Both the position numbers and the translations under genes were made by a program. Positions 1 through 5,700 of a stretch of 6,284 nucleotides of DNA are shown here, in pieces (within the stretch, counting starts at the first letter, position 1; every line of letters begins with the position of its first letter). Source of the DNA: an uncultured Lachnospiraceae bacterium (GTDB taxonomy: Bacteria; Bacillota; Clostridia; Lachnospirales; Lachnospiraceae); NCBI GenBank assembly GCA_947651335.1, contig CANSYV010000088.1:1-6284 (forward strand), in the 5' to 3' direction. Under the pieces are notes generated by a model that saw only the letters and a list, made by a program, of their open reading frames with translations, made no database searches and was not told the DNA's origin.

Positions 1-600
1 ACAGTCATCATAAGGGTTTTGGATAAATATCATATCCGGCCTGTGCTGCCCGAAATCAAACGTATCATATTTTGTGATTGGCACATCATCCGGATACAAA
101 TCTCCCTCATAATGCATCTCCTTCACCGTTCCATCCGGATTTTTATCAAAATATGGAATGGGTATCACATAGGCATCGCAGTCCGGGTCTGCGTCTGCCG
201 CCCTCCAGACACTTTCCAGAGAATCCCACATGGCGGCTTTATAGGGAAGAAAGACGGCTTCTATCCGCGCTCTGATATCATTTTCTATACTGCTTCTTAT
301 TCGCTTTAAGGTTTCCTCCAGACGAAGCCAGTCTCCCTTTTCCTCCACTCCCTGCTGGAGATGACTGTAATATTGATAAACCAGTTCACAATATTCCTCC
401 AGTATGGGAATGGTTATAAAATTCTCACCCTGGGTTTCTTCAATAATATTCCCCAATTTCATGGTTCCATCCTGGCACTGGCCCAGCAGCTCCATGGCGT
501 CAGCAGTATTCCCCTTTTCCAGAGCCTCCTGAATCTGGATGTGGGCCTGGCTGAGAAGCTCTGCAAATCCTTTTACCTGCTCTTTCTGCGCTTTTCTCAT
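1..600 (-). CDS. N-terminal part of a CDP-glycerol glycerophosphotransferase-like protein (runs off left edge)
   Basis: An open frame begins at an ATG (600-598) and stays open for 200 codons to the window edge, so the gene is 3'-truncated here. An in-frame TAA at 624-622 and no other start between fix the start; an AAAGGA stretch a few bases upstream is a weak ribosome binding site. Residues 1-130 look largely helical and charged (coiled-coil-like at about 3-35 and 88-115). Residues 141-198 change character: YVIPIPYFDKNPDG, then EGDLYPDDVPI, then RPDMIFIQNPYDD. From memory, this segment matches the region before the glycosyltransferase-like domain of Lachnospiraceae proteins annotated as CDP-glycerol glycerophosphotransferase family, which are linked to teichoic-acid-like surface polymers. 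The catalytic domain would lie outside the window, so the function is inferred. No signal peptide or membrane segment is visible, so a cytoplasmic location is likely. It lies downstream of glyA on the same strand but behind a terminator. Confidence 0.7.
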   Translation of the reverse strand, partial: MRKAQKEQVKGFAELLSQAHIQIQEALEKGNTADAMELLGQCQDGTMKLGNIIEETQGENFITIPILEEYCELVYQYYSHLQQGVEEKGDWLRLEETLKRIRSSIENDIRARIEAVFLPYKAAMWDSLESVWRAADADPDCDAYVIPIPYFDKNPDGTVKEMHYEGDLYPDDVPITKYDTFDFGQHRPDMIFIQNPYDDC

Positions 601-703
601 ATTCCTTTTGTCCTGTCTCTCTTATAGAACATTTTTCAGACACGCTCCTGGCCGCGTTTTCGGTCTGCGGTCCTGTTCACAATAATATATCGGTCTGCCG
701 CAC

Positions 704-737
704 AAAAACTTTAGGCGGTGCCTGCCCAGGCACCGCC
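704..737 (-). terminator. Intrinsic terminator downstream of glyA
   Basis: A perfect 11-bp GC-rich inverted repeat (arms 714-724 and 727-737, only two unpaired bases on paper, so probably a 9-10 bp stem with a small loop) lies 28 bp beyond the glyA stop. Read on the minus strand it is followed by TAAAGTTTTTG (T run at 708-704). The T tract is interrupted by AAAG, so termination may be incomplete, and some read-through into the gene starting at 600 is possible. Confidence 0.8.
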
Positions 738-765
738 GTATATTCACCTGTATATGGAAAACCAC

Positions 766-2004
766 TTATCCCTCTAATGGGTATTTCCTTGTCAGTTCTT
801 CCACAATGCCCTTGGCCCGCTCTTTATTCTCCGGGCTGTCAATCATCAGGGCAATGGCCTCCGCGATTTGATCCATGTCCTTGGTATTCATTCCCCGGGT
901 GGTCACTGCCGGCGTGCCCAGACGGACACCGCTGGTCACGAATGGGGACTGGGGATCATTGGGAATCTCGTTCTTATTACAGGTAATATTGGCCTCATCC
1001 AGCAATTTTTCCATCTCTTTTCCGGTGATTCCTTTTTCCACCAGGTTCACCAGCATCAGGTGATTCTCCGTCTTTCCGGATACTATCTGGATTCCACGCT
1101 GCTGAAGGCCATGACACAGGGCAGCGGCATTGTCAACGATATTTTTGCTGTACTGCTTGAACTCCGGCTGCAGAGCCTCCTGGAAGCAGACCGCCTTCGC
1201 CGCAATCACATGCATCAGCGGTCCTCCCTGGATACCTGGGAAAATCGCCTTATTGATATTGTGTTCTTCCGCAAATTCCTTACTGCTGAGAATCAGTCCG
1301 CCTCTGGGACCCCTGAGAGTCTTGTGGGTGGTGCTGGTAACCACATGGGCATAAGGAATGGGGCTGGGATGTGCGCCGCCGGCAACCAGCCCGCCGATAT
1401 GAGCCATATCCACCATGAGATACGCCCCCACGGAATCTGCCACCTGGCGGAACTTCGCAAAATCTATAATGCGCCCGTAGGCACTGGCTCCCGCCACAAT
1501 CAGCCTGGGGCGGTGCTTCAGAGCAAGCTGTTCCATCTGCTCATAGTCCAGAACACCGTTATCGTCTGTTCCATAAGAATATACTTTATAATAAGTTCCT
1601 GACATATTGGCCGGACTCCCGTGGGTCAGATGTCCTCCATGTGCCAGGTCCATTCCCAAAATGGTGTCCCCGGGACGCAGCAGGGAAAAATAAACCGCCA
1701 TATTGGCCTGTGACCCAGAATGGGGCTGTACATTGGCATAGGTACACCCGAACAATTCCTTGGCCCGCTCAATTGCAAGAGTTTCTACTTCATCCACACA
1801 TCCACAGCCTCCGTAAAAACGTCTCCCTGGATACCCTTCTGCATATTTATTGGTCAAAGCGCTTCCCATAGCAGACATCACTGCTTTGCTTACCCAGTTT
1901 TCTGAGGCGATTAACTCAATATGGGAGTTCTGCCTGTCTAATTCTGCCTGTATCAAATTTGCGATCTCGGGATCTATGCCCCGGATGTCATGAATGGAAT
2001 ACAT
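766..2004 (-). CDS. glyA: Serine hydroxymethyltransferase
   Basis: This 412-residue PLP enzyme interconverts serine plus tetrahydrofolate with glycine plus 5,10-methylenetetrahydrofolate in the cytoplasm, feeding one-carbon units to purine, thymidylate and methionine synthesis. Visible family features are the N-terminal [10 protein letters not shown] (30-39), the [10 protein letters not shown] block (57-66), [12 protein letters not shown] (94-105), the PLP-ring region [12 protein letters not shown] (199-210) with its Asp and His, and [12 protein letters not shown] with the Schiff-base lysine at K228 (K229 in E. coli GlyA). IQGGPLMH follows further on. Length matches the usual 410-420 residues, with no frameshift. 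The frame extends to an ATG at 2034, but the ATG at 2004 is preferred: it has a strong GGAGGAG five bases upstream, whereas the 2034 codon has none. It appears monocistronic, with a promoter at 2069-2098 and a terminator at 704-737. The leader is about 60 nt, too short for a glycine or folate riboswitch. Confidence 0.97.
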   Translation of the reverse strand: MYSIHDIRGIDPEIANLIQAELDRQNSHIELIASENWVSKAVMSAMGSALTNKYAEGYPGRRFYGGCGCVDEVETLAIERAKELFGCTYANVQPHSGSQANMAVYFSLLRPGDTILGMDLAHGGHLTHGSPANMSGTYYKVYSYGTDDNGVLDYEQMEQLALKHRPRLIVAGASAYGRIIDFAKFRQVADSVGAYLMVDMAHIGGLVAGGAHPSPIPYAHVVTSTTHKTLRGPRGGLILSSKEFAEEHNINKAIFPGIQGGPLMHVIAAKAVCFQEALQPEFKQYSKNIVDNAAALCHGLQQRGIQIVSGKTENHLMLVNLVEKGITGKEMEKLLDEANITCNKNEIPNDPQSPFVTSGVRLGTPAVTTRGMNTKDMDQIAEAIALMIDSPENKERAKGIVEELTRKYPLEG

Positions 2005-2006
2005 AT

Positions 2007-2016
2007 CCTCTCCTCC
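2007..2016 (-). promoter_or_regulatory. glyA ribosome binding site (decides start)
   Basis: Read on the minus strand the sequence is GGAGGAGAGG followed by AT and then ATG at 2004. The GGAGGAG core (2016-2010) sits five bases from that ATG, supporting it over the in-frame ATG ten codons upstream at 2034. Confidence 0.9.
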
Positions 2017-2068
2017 ATTATCAATTCCAAACATACTCAGTAACTATAGATTATCGACAACTTTTTTC

Positions 2069-2098
2069 ATTATACTACGTAACTTCTTTTCCCGTCAA
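2069..2098 (-). promoter_or_regulatory. glyA promoter, sigma-A type
   Basis: On the minus strand TTGACG (2098-2093) is followed by an 18-bp spacer and a consensus TATAAT (2074-2069). Transcription should start near 2062, giving a leader of roughly 58 nt. AT-rich sequence with A tracts at 2106-2142 lies just upstream of the -35 and could act as an UP element. I see no structured leader element. Confidence 0.85.
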
Positions 2099-2142
2099 CA
2101 GGTGCTTTTTACTTAAAAAATAAAAATTAATGGAAATTTATC

Positions 2143-2171
2143 TGGACGAATGTGAATAAATCTGTTTTAAT
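2143..2171 (+). promoter_or_regulatory. Probable promoter of the alcohol dehydrogenase gene
   Basis: TGGACG (2143-2148) and TTTAAT (2166-2171) are separated by 17 bp, with TG at 2163-2164 positioned as an extended -10 (TGT before TTTAAT). Both boxes are one or two bases off consensus. It lies back-to-back with the glyA promoter: the two -35 elements are 44 bp apart and share an AT-rich block. The leader would be about 45 nt. Confidence 0.55.
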
Positions 2172-2203
2172 TAGGATGTATTGAAGAGAAAAAGCACATC
2201 ATA

Positions 2204-2209
2204 AAGGAG
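2204..2209 (+). promoter_or_regulatory. Ribosome binding site of the alcohol dehydrogenase, unusually long spacing
   Basis: AAGGAG is a good Shine-Dalgarno sequence but lies 13 bases from the ATG at 2223, longer than the usual 5-9. The only in-frame alternative close by is an ATT at 2217, at normal spacing. ATG is kept because the protein then begins like other family members (MRGFELYTPTKVVFGK). Confidence 0.7.
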
Positions 2210-2222
2210 TACGGATATTAAA

Positions 2223-3410
2223 ATGAGAGGTTTTGAATTATACACACCTACAAAAGTGGTGTTCGGAAAAGATACCCATCTGCAGGCCGGCAGGCTGGTA
2301 AAGGAACAGAATTGTAAAAAAGTCCTGGTACATTACGGAAGCCAGAGCGCCAAAAAATCCGGCCTTCTGGACCAGGTATGCGAGTCCCTGAAACAGGAAG
2401 GCATTGATTATGTATCTCTGGGAGGCGTTGTGCCCAATCCCCGCCTTTCCAAAGTCTATGAAGGTATTGAACTGTGCAGGAAAGAGGGTGTGGACTTCAT
2501 CCTGGCCGTGGGCGGGGGAAGTGTGATCGACTCAGCGAAAGCCATCGCCTACGGAACCGCCAACCCGGAGTTTGACGTGTGGGAACTGTACGCAAAGACC
2601 AAGACAGCCCGCGCCTGTCTGCCTCTAGGGTCCATTGTCACCATCGCCGCCGCAGGCAGTGAGACCAGCAACTCCTCGGTGATCACCAACGAAAATGGCT
2701 GGCTGAAACGGGGATATAAAAATGACATCAGCCGCTGCAAATTCGCCATTTTAAACCCCCGCCTCACCTATTCACTGCCCCAGTATCAGACAGAAAGCGG
2801 CTGTGTGGATATTCTGATGCACACCATGGAGCGGTATTTTGTAAATCTGGAAACCATGGAGATTGTGGACGGCATGAGCGAGGCTCTCCTTCAGACAGTG
2901 ATTTACAATGCCCGGATTTTAATGAAGGAACCCGGCAATTACAATGCCCGGGCAGAGATTATGTGGGCGGGAAGCCTGTCCCACAATGGCCTCATGGGCT
3001 GCGGAACAGGGGGCGGCGACTGGGCCTGCCACCAGCTGGAGCATGAACTGGGCGGTATGTTCGATGTGGCACATGGGGCCGGACTGGCAGCTGTCTGGGG
3101 AAGCTGGGCCAGATATGTCTACCAGGCCAACCCGGAGCGCTTCGCCCAATTTGCCACCAATGTGTTCGGCATTCCCTGTGACGGCATGGACTTTGACAAA
3201 ACGGCACTGGCCGGTATCGAAGCTATGGAGGATTTCTTCCGCTCCATCCAGATGCCCACTAATTTAAGAGAACTTGGGCTGGTGCTCACTGACAAGCAGA
3301 TTCAGGAGCTGGCTTTTAAATGCAGTTTTGAGGATACCCGTACCATTGGAATGTTTAAGCAGCTGAACCGGAAAGATATGGAGAAAATTTATCATATGGC
3401 GAATGCGTGA
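2223..3410 (+). CDS. Iron-containing alcohol dehydrogenase (butanol dehydrogenase / YqhD type)
   Basis: A complete 395-residue cytoplasmic oxidoreductase of the type III, metal-dependent family, expected to interconvert aldehydes and alcohols with NAD(P)H; in fermenters this usually means aldehyde reduction. The N-terminal nucleotide-binding domain (about 1-185) carries the opening FELYTPTKVVFGK, HYGSQSAKKSG (37-47) and the GGGSVIDSAKA loop (97-107), with AAGSETSNSSV at 143-153. The C-terminal helical domain holds the metal ligands: D196 and H200 (CVDILMH), H270 (ACHQLEHEL) and H284 (DVAHGAG). Their spacing of 4, 70 and 14 closely matches the ligands I recall for E. coli YqhD. Resemblance is to the BDH/YqhD branch rather than to FucO or the AdhE domain; the cofactor and true substrate cannot be read from sequence. 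It is transcribed divergently from glyA. A 72-bp gap with a weak hairpin and seven Ts separates it from the amidase, so co-transcription is uncertain. Confidence 0.95.
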   Translation: MRGFELYTPTKVVFGKDTHLQAGRLVKEQNCKKVLVHYGSQSAKKSGLLDQVCESLKQEGIDYVSLGGVVPNPRLSKVYEGIELCRKEGVDFILAVGGGSVIDSAKAIAYGTANPEFDVWELYAKTKTARACLPLGSIVTIAAAGSETSNSSVITNENGWLKRGYKNDISRCKFAILNPRLTYSLPQYQTESGCVDILMHTMERYFVNLETMEIVDGMSEALLQTVIYNARILMKEPGNYNARAEIMWAGSLSHNGLMGCGTGGGDWACHQLEHELGGMFDVAHGAGLAAVWGSWARYVYQANPERFAQFATNVFGIPCDGMDFDKTALAGIEAMEDFFRSIQMPTNLRELGLVLTDKQIQELAFKCSFEDTRTIGMFKQLNRKDMEKIYHMANA

Positions 3411-3422
3411 TTGTATTCTTTT

Positions 3423-3470
3423 CCGGAGTTACGACTCTGGTACACCGTTTCACAGTTACTGTATTTTTTT
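3423..3470 (+). terminator. Possible weak terminator or attenuator between the dehydrogenase and amidase genes
   Basis: A 6-bp stem with one G-T pair (3423-3428 with 3435-3440) and a smaller 4-bp hairpin (ACAG 3452-3455 with CTGT 3459-3462) precede a run of seven Ts at 3464-3470, which abuts the amidase ribosome binding site. The stem next to the T run is very short, so strong termination is unlikely; partial attenuation is the most that can be argued. Confidence 0.25.
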
Positions 3471-3477
3471 AAGGAGG
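3471..3477 (+). promoter_or_regulatory. Amidase ribosome binding site (decides start)
   Basis: AAGGAGG sits five bases before the ATG at 3483. The reading frame is open back to 3411, where a TTG could be read as a start, but that codon has no Shine-Dalgarno sequence and directly follows the previous stop, so 3483 is chosen. Confidence 0.9.
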
Positions 3478-3482
3478 AGCAG

Positions 3483-4517
3483 ATGTATAAGAAGCAGAGG
3501 CCGCCAATATTCTTAATCGCGCTGTGTGTTGTGTGCAGTATATTTGCCCTGACCTGCTGTACCATTGCCTATGTGCGTCTGTTCAAGGCGGACAGACAGC
3601 TGAAAGGCAGCCAGAAGACACTGGCGGCCCAGACGGAAGAATTGGATACGATAAAAAAGGAGCTGAAACAGGCTGACGACAAAGAGAAAGACAAGGAGAA
3701 GGCAGAGCGGAAGAAAAAGGAGACTCCCTCCCCCACACCAACGCCGTCTCCTACACCTTCGCCGTCACCCACAGTCTCGGAGAATACCAGCACCCCATCC
3801 CCGGCTGTGTCCAGCCAGCAGGTTCCGGAAAACCTGTCTGCCAATGAAAATACGGACCAGCAGCCACAGGCCGCAGCCACGGGAGGCCATATTATTGGCA
3901 TCGACCCCGGGCACCAGGGACCCCATGTGGATATGAGCGCCACAGAGCCCAATGGCCCCAATTCCGCAGAGATGAAAGCCAAGGCCACATCCGGTACTTC
4001 CGGTGTATATTCCGGTCTGGGGGAATACCAGCTGAATCTGGATGTCTCCCTGAAGCTGAAACAGATTCTGGAAGACCGGGGCTATGAAGTGGTCATGTGC
4101 CGCTCTGACAACGACACTGCTATCAGCAACGCAGAACGTGCTCTGCTGGCTGCCCAAAGCGGCGCTGAGATCTATGTGCGCATCCACGCCAACGGGACCG
4201 ATGACCGCAGTGTGCAGGGGGCTCTCAGTATGTCACCGTCACCCAGCAACCCCTATGTACCCCACCTGTACACAGAAAGCCAGCGGCTCTCCCAGACCCT
4301 GCTGGACTCCTATTGCGCCGCCACCGGCTTCGACAACCGGGGTGTCCAGTACACGGATACCATGACCGGCATCAACTGGAGCCAGGTTCCTGTGACCATC
4401 CTGGAAATGGGATTTATGTCTAACGAACACGATGACCTGGCAATGGCAGACAGCAGCTTCCAGCAGACTATGGCAGAGGGAATTGCCAACGGAATTGACA
4501 CGTATTTTGGACAATAA
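3483..4517 (+). CDS. Membrane-anchored N-acetylmuramoyl-L-alanine amidase (Amidase_3 family)
   Basis: This 344-residue protein should cut the amide bond between N-acetylmuramic acid and the peptide stem of peptidoglycan, outside the membrane. It has a short basic N-terminus, one hydrophobic segment at about 9-31 that looks like an uncleaved signal anchor (no proper lipobox), a charged coiled-coil-like stalk at 33-79, a Pro-Ser-Thr spacer at 81-110, a Gln/Asn-rich linker to about 134, and a catalytic domain at 135-344. Zinc ligands expected from the family are H144 (IDPGHQG), E181 (GLGEYQLN) and H235 (RIHANG); the catalytic glutamate is E308 (ILEMGFMSN). All are present, so it should be active. 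The segment between the first two ligands (SAEMKAKATSGTSGV) fits the clostridial branch as I remember it. The serine hydrolase gene follows after 17 bp, suggesting co-transcription. The physiological role (division, sporulation or turnover) cannot be told from sequence. Confidence 0.94.
   Translation: MYKKQRPPIFLIALCVVCSIFALTCCTIAYVRLFKADRQLKGSQKTLAAQTEELDTIKKELKQADDKEKDKEKAERKKKETPSPTPTPSPTPSPSPTVSENTSTPSPAVSSQQVPENLSANENTDQQPQAAATGGHIIGIDPGHQGPHVDMSATEPNGPNSAEMKAKATSGTSGVYSGLGEYQLNLDVSLKLKQILEDRGYEVVMCRSDNDTAISNAERALLAAQSGAEIYVRIHANGTDDRSVQGALSMSPSPSNPYVPHLYTESQRLSQTLLDSYCAATGFDNRGVQYTDTMTGINWSQVPVTILEMGFMSNEHDDLAMADSSFQQTMAEGIANGIDTYFGQ
3723..3773 (+). repeat. Proline-serine-threonine low-complexity spacer within the amidase gene
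   Basis: Codons for residues 81-97 encode alternating T-P and S-P dipeptides, made from degenerate CC-rich codon pairs rather than an exact DNA repeat. It probably forms an extended, protease-resistant wall spacer between the stalk and the catalytic domain. The DNA repeats are imperfect, so slippage is less likely than with a perfect tandem array. Confidence 0.75.
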
Positions 4518-4534
4518 ATCAGGAGAATCTATCC

Positions 4535-5608
4535 ATGGAAAAAGAAAAAATTTATAGGATCACAGCCATAGCCATGTCAGGGCTGTCTGTATTATTTGGA
4601 GTCCTTTTCCTGCTGTTTTCCGCAAAATGGTATACACTGAACAAAAATGTCCGTTCCCTGGAAACCATGCTGACAGAGGCAGTAAAGGAGACTTCCCAGC
4701 TGAAAACGCAAATCCGGACCTTGTCTTCCAATCAGGCGAAGCAGGAGCCGGGATACACAGGGGGCGGCGAATTATCCGATTCCCAGGAAGAGGATGGGGA
4801 TGCCAGCGGCGAAGACGACTCATCGAAGAAGGAGGAGGCCCCGGACGCTGAACTCAGCCCCAGTGAAGAAAAGGACGCAGTGGCAGATCTGACCCTGCTG
4901 GAGCCTCAGCTGGACAGTATGCTCACAGAGGCCAGATCCGCCGCGGGAGGCCGATGGTCCATTTATATCAAAAATCTCTCCTCAGGCATCACTGCCCAGC
5001 GGGAAAACAGCCAGATGAAAGCTGCCAGCCTGATTAAATTATTTATCATGGGTGCCGTATGCGAACAGTACGACACCCTGGCCAGCGCCAACGGAAGCGA
5101 GACCATCGACAATCTGATGAATGCCATGATTACCGTCAGCGACAACGATGCCGCTAACCAGCTGGTCACTATCCTGGGCAATGGGGACTCTGCCGCGGGG
5201 CGCCAGACCGTATCCACCTACTGTTCCGAGCACGGATTTTCCAGCACCAGCATGGGCAGGATGCTGCTGGAAGAAAGCCCCACAGGTGAAAATTATACTT
5301 CTGTGGAGGACTGCGCATCCTTCCTGGAGACCCTGTATCTAAAAGAATTTGACTATTCAGATAAAATGTTAAGCCTTCTGGAAGCCCAGCAGCGCAGAAG
5401 CAAAATTCCCGCCCAGATTCCCGATGGGGTAACCATTGCCAACAAAACGGGAGAACTCCCGGGAATCGAAAACGACGCTGCCATTGTATACGGGGATAAA
5501 AACCCTTACATTATCTGCATCATGACAGACGGGCTCACAGACAGCACACTGGCGGTAAACTATATGGCCAGTATGTCCGGGAATATTTACGGTTTTTTTA
5601 ATCAATAA
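4535..5608 (+). CDS. Membrane-anchored serine hydrolase with class A beta-lactamase-like domain
   Basis: A 357-residue protein with a single hydrophobic segment at about 9-30, a coiled-coil-like stalk (34-66), an acidic Glu/Asp/Ser/Gly spacer (about 71-115) and an extracytoplasmic catalytic domain (about 120-357). The three active-site motifs of penicillin-recognising serine enzymes are intact and in order: SxxK at S165-K168 (AASLIK), SDN at 202-204 and KTG at 304-306. The omega-loop glutamate motif ExxLN of class A beta-lactamases is not recognisable; LLEESPTGENYTS (244-256) occupies that place. The distance from active-site serine to KTG is 139 residues against about 164 in TEM-type enzymes, so the domain is compact. 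A transpeptidase, carboxypeptidase or esterase-like activity is therefore likelier than drug-hydrolysing beta-lactamase, but this is inference. The ATG at 4535 has AGGAG at 4521-4525 with nine bases between. It follows the amidase by 17 bp and ends before a strong terminator. Confidence 0.88.
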   Translation: MEKEKIYRITAIAMSGLSVLFGVLFLLFSAKWYTLNKNVRSLETMLTEAVKETSQLKTQIRTLSSNQAKQEPGYTGGGELSDSQEEDGDASGEDDSSKKEEAPDAELSPSEEKDAVADLTLLEPQLDSMLTEARSAAGGRWSIYIKNLSSGITAQRENSQMKAASLIKLFIMGAVCEQYDTLASANGSETIDNLMNAMITVSDNDAANQLVTILGNGDSAAGRQTVSTYCSEHGFSSTSMGRMLLEESPTGENYTSVEDCASFLETLYLKEFDYSDKMLSLLEAQQRRSKIPAQIPDGVTIANKTGELPGIENDAAIVYGDKNPYIICIMTDGLTDSTLAVNYMASMSGNIYGFFNQ

Positions 5609-5628
5609 GGGCCTTGCTGAAAAATCAA

Positions 5629-5676
5629 AAAAAGACAGATACCGGGAAAGTTTTTTACTTTGGTATCTGTCTTTTT
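5629..5676. terminator. Bidirectional intrinsic terminator between converging genes
   Basis: Arms 5629-5643 and 5662-5676 form a perfect 15-bp stem that begins with five A and ends with five T, so it supplies a U tract in either direction. The 18-base loop can itself fold, AAAGT (5647-5651) pairing with ACTTT (5657-5661). It lies 20 bp after the serine hydrolase stop and 23 bp beyond the fba stop on the other strand, so it should serve both genes. Confidence 0.9.
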
Positions 5677-5680
5677 AATT

Positions 5681-5700
5681 TACACTGAATTACATTGAAT
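5681..5700. repeat. Tandem decamer pair next to the fba stop
   Basis: TACACTGAAT (5681-5690) is followed directly by TACATTGAAT (5691-5700), with one mismatch. The second copy overlaps the last base of the fba stop codon. No function is evident; it may be a small local duplication. Confidence 0.5.

Noticed and set aside
19..309. 96-codon plus-strand reading frame near the left edge
   Set aside because: It is antisense to the edge gene whose translation on the minus strand shows family-like motifs; the plus-strand product has none.
601..703. Promoter for the left-edge gene
   Set aside because: AT-rich pieces such as TATATT and TATAAG can be found on the minus strand, but none has a matching -35 box at 16-18 bp.
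868..1602. 244-codon plus-strand reading frame opposite glyA
   Set aside because: It lies wholly antisense to a strongly conserved gene, has no convincing ribosome binding site, and its translation resembles no protein family. It is a shadow of glyA codon use.
2005..2062. Riboswitch in the glyA leader
   Set aside because: The likely leader is only about 58 nt and has no recognisable glycine, THF or other aptamer core; only the short palindrome CTATAG (2044-2049) stands out.
2150..2167. Possible Rex (NADH-sensing) operator in the dehydrogenase promoter
   Set aside because: ATGTGAA (2150-2156) resembles one half of the TTGTGAA-N4-TTCACAA type site, but the expected second half four bases on reads TCTGTTT, a poor match. 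One half-site is not enough.
3483..3570. Lipoprotein signal in the amidase N-terminus (cysteines at residues 25-26)
   Set aside because: The residues before the cysteines (F-A-L-T) do not fit the L-[AST]-[GA]-C lipobox, and the hydrophobic segment continues past them, so an uncleaved anchor is a better reading.
3765..4187. 140-codon minus-strand reading frame opposite the amidase
   Set aside because: It is antisense to the catalytic domain, with no promoter, ribosome binding site or recognisable domain.
4535..5608. Antibiotic-resistance beta-lactamase
   Set aside because: The three serine-enzyme motifs are there, but the class A deacylation motif is not recognisable, the domain is compact and tethered by a long stalk, and the gene sits beside a wall amidase rather than mobile or resistance genes.
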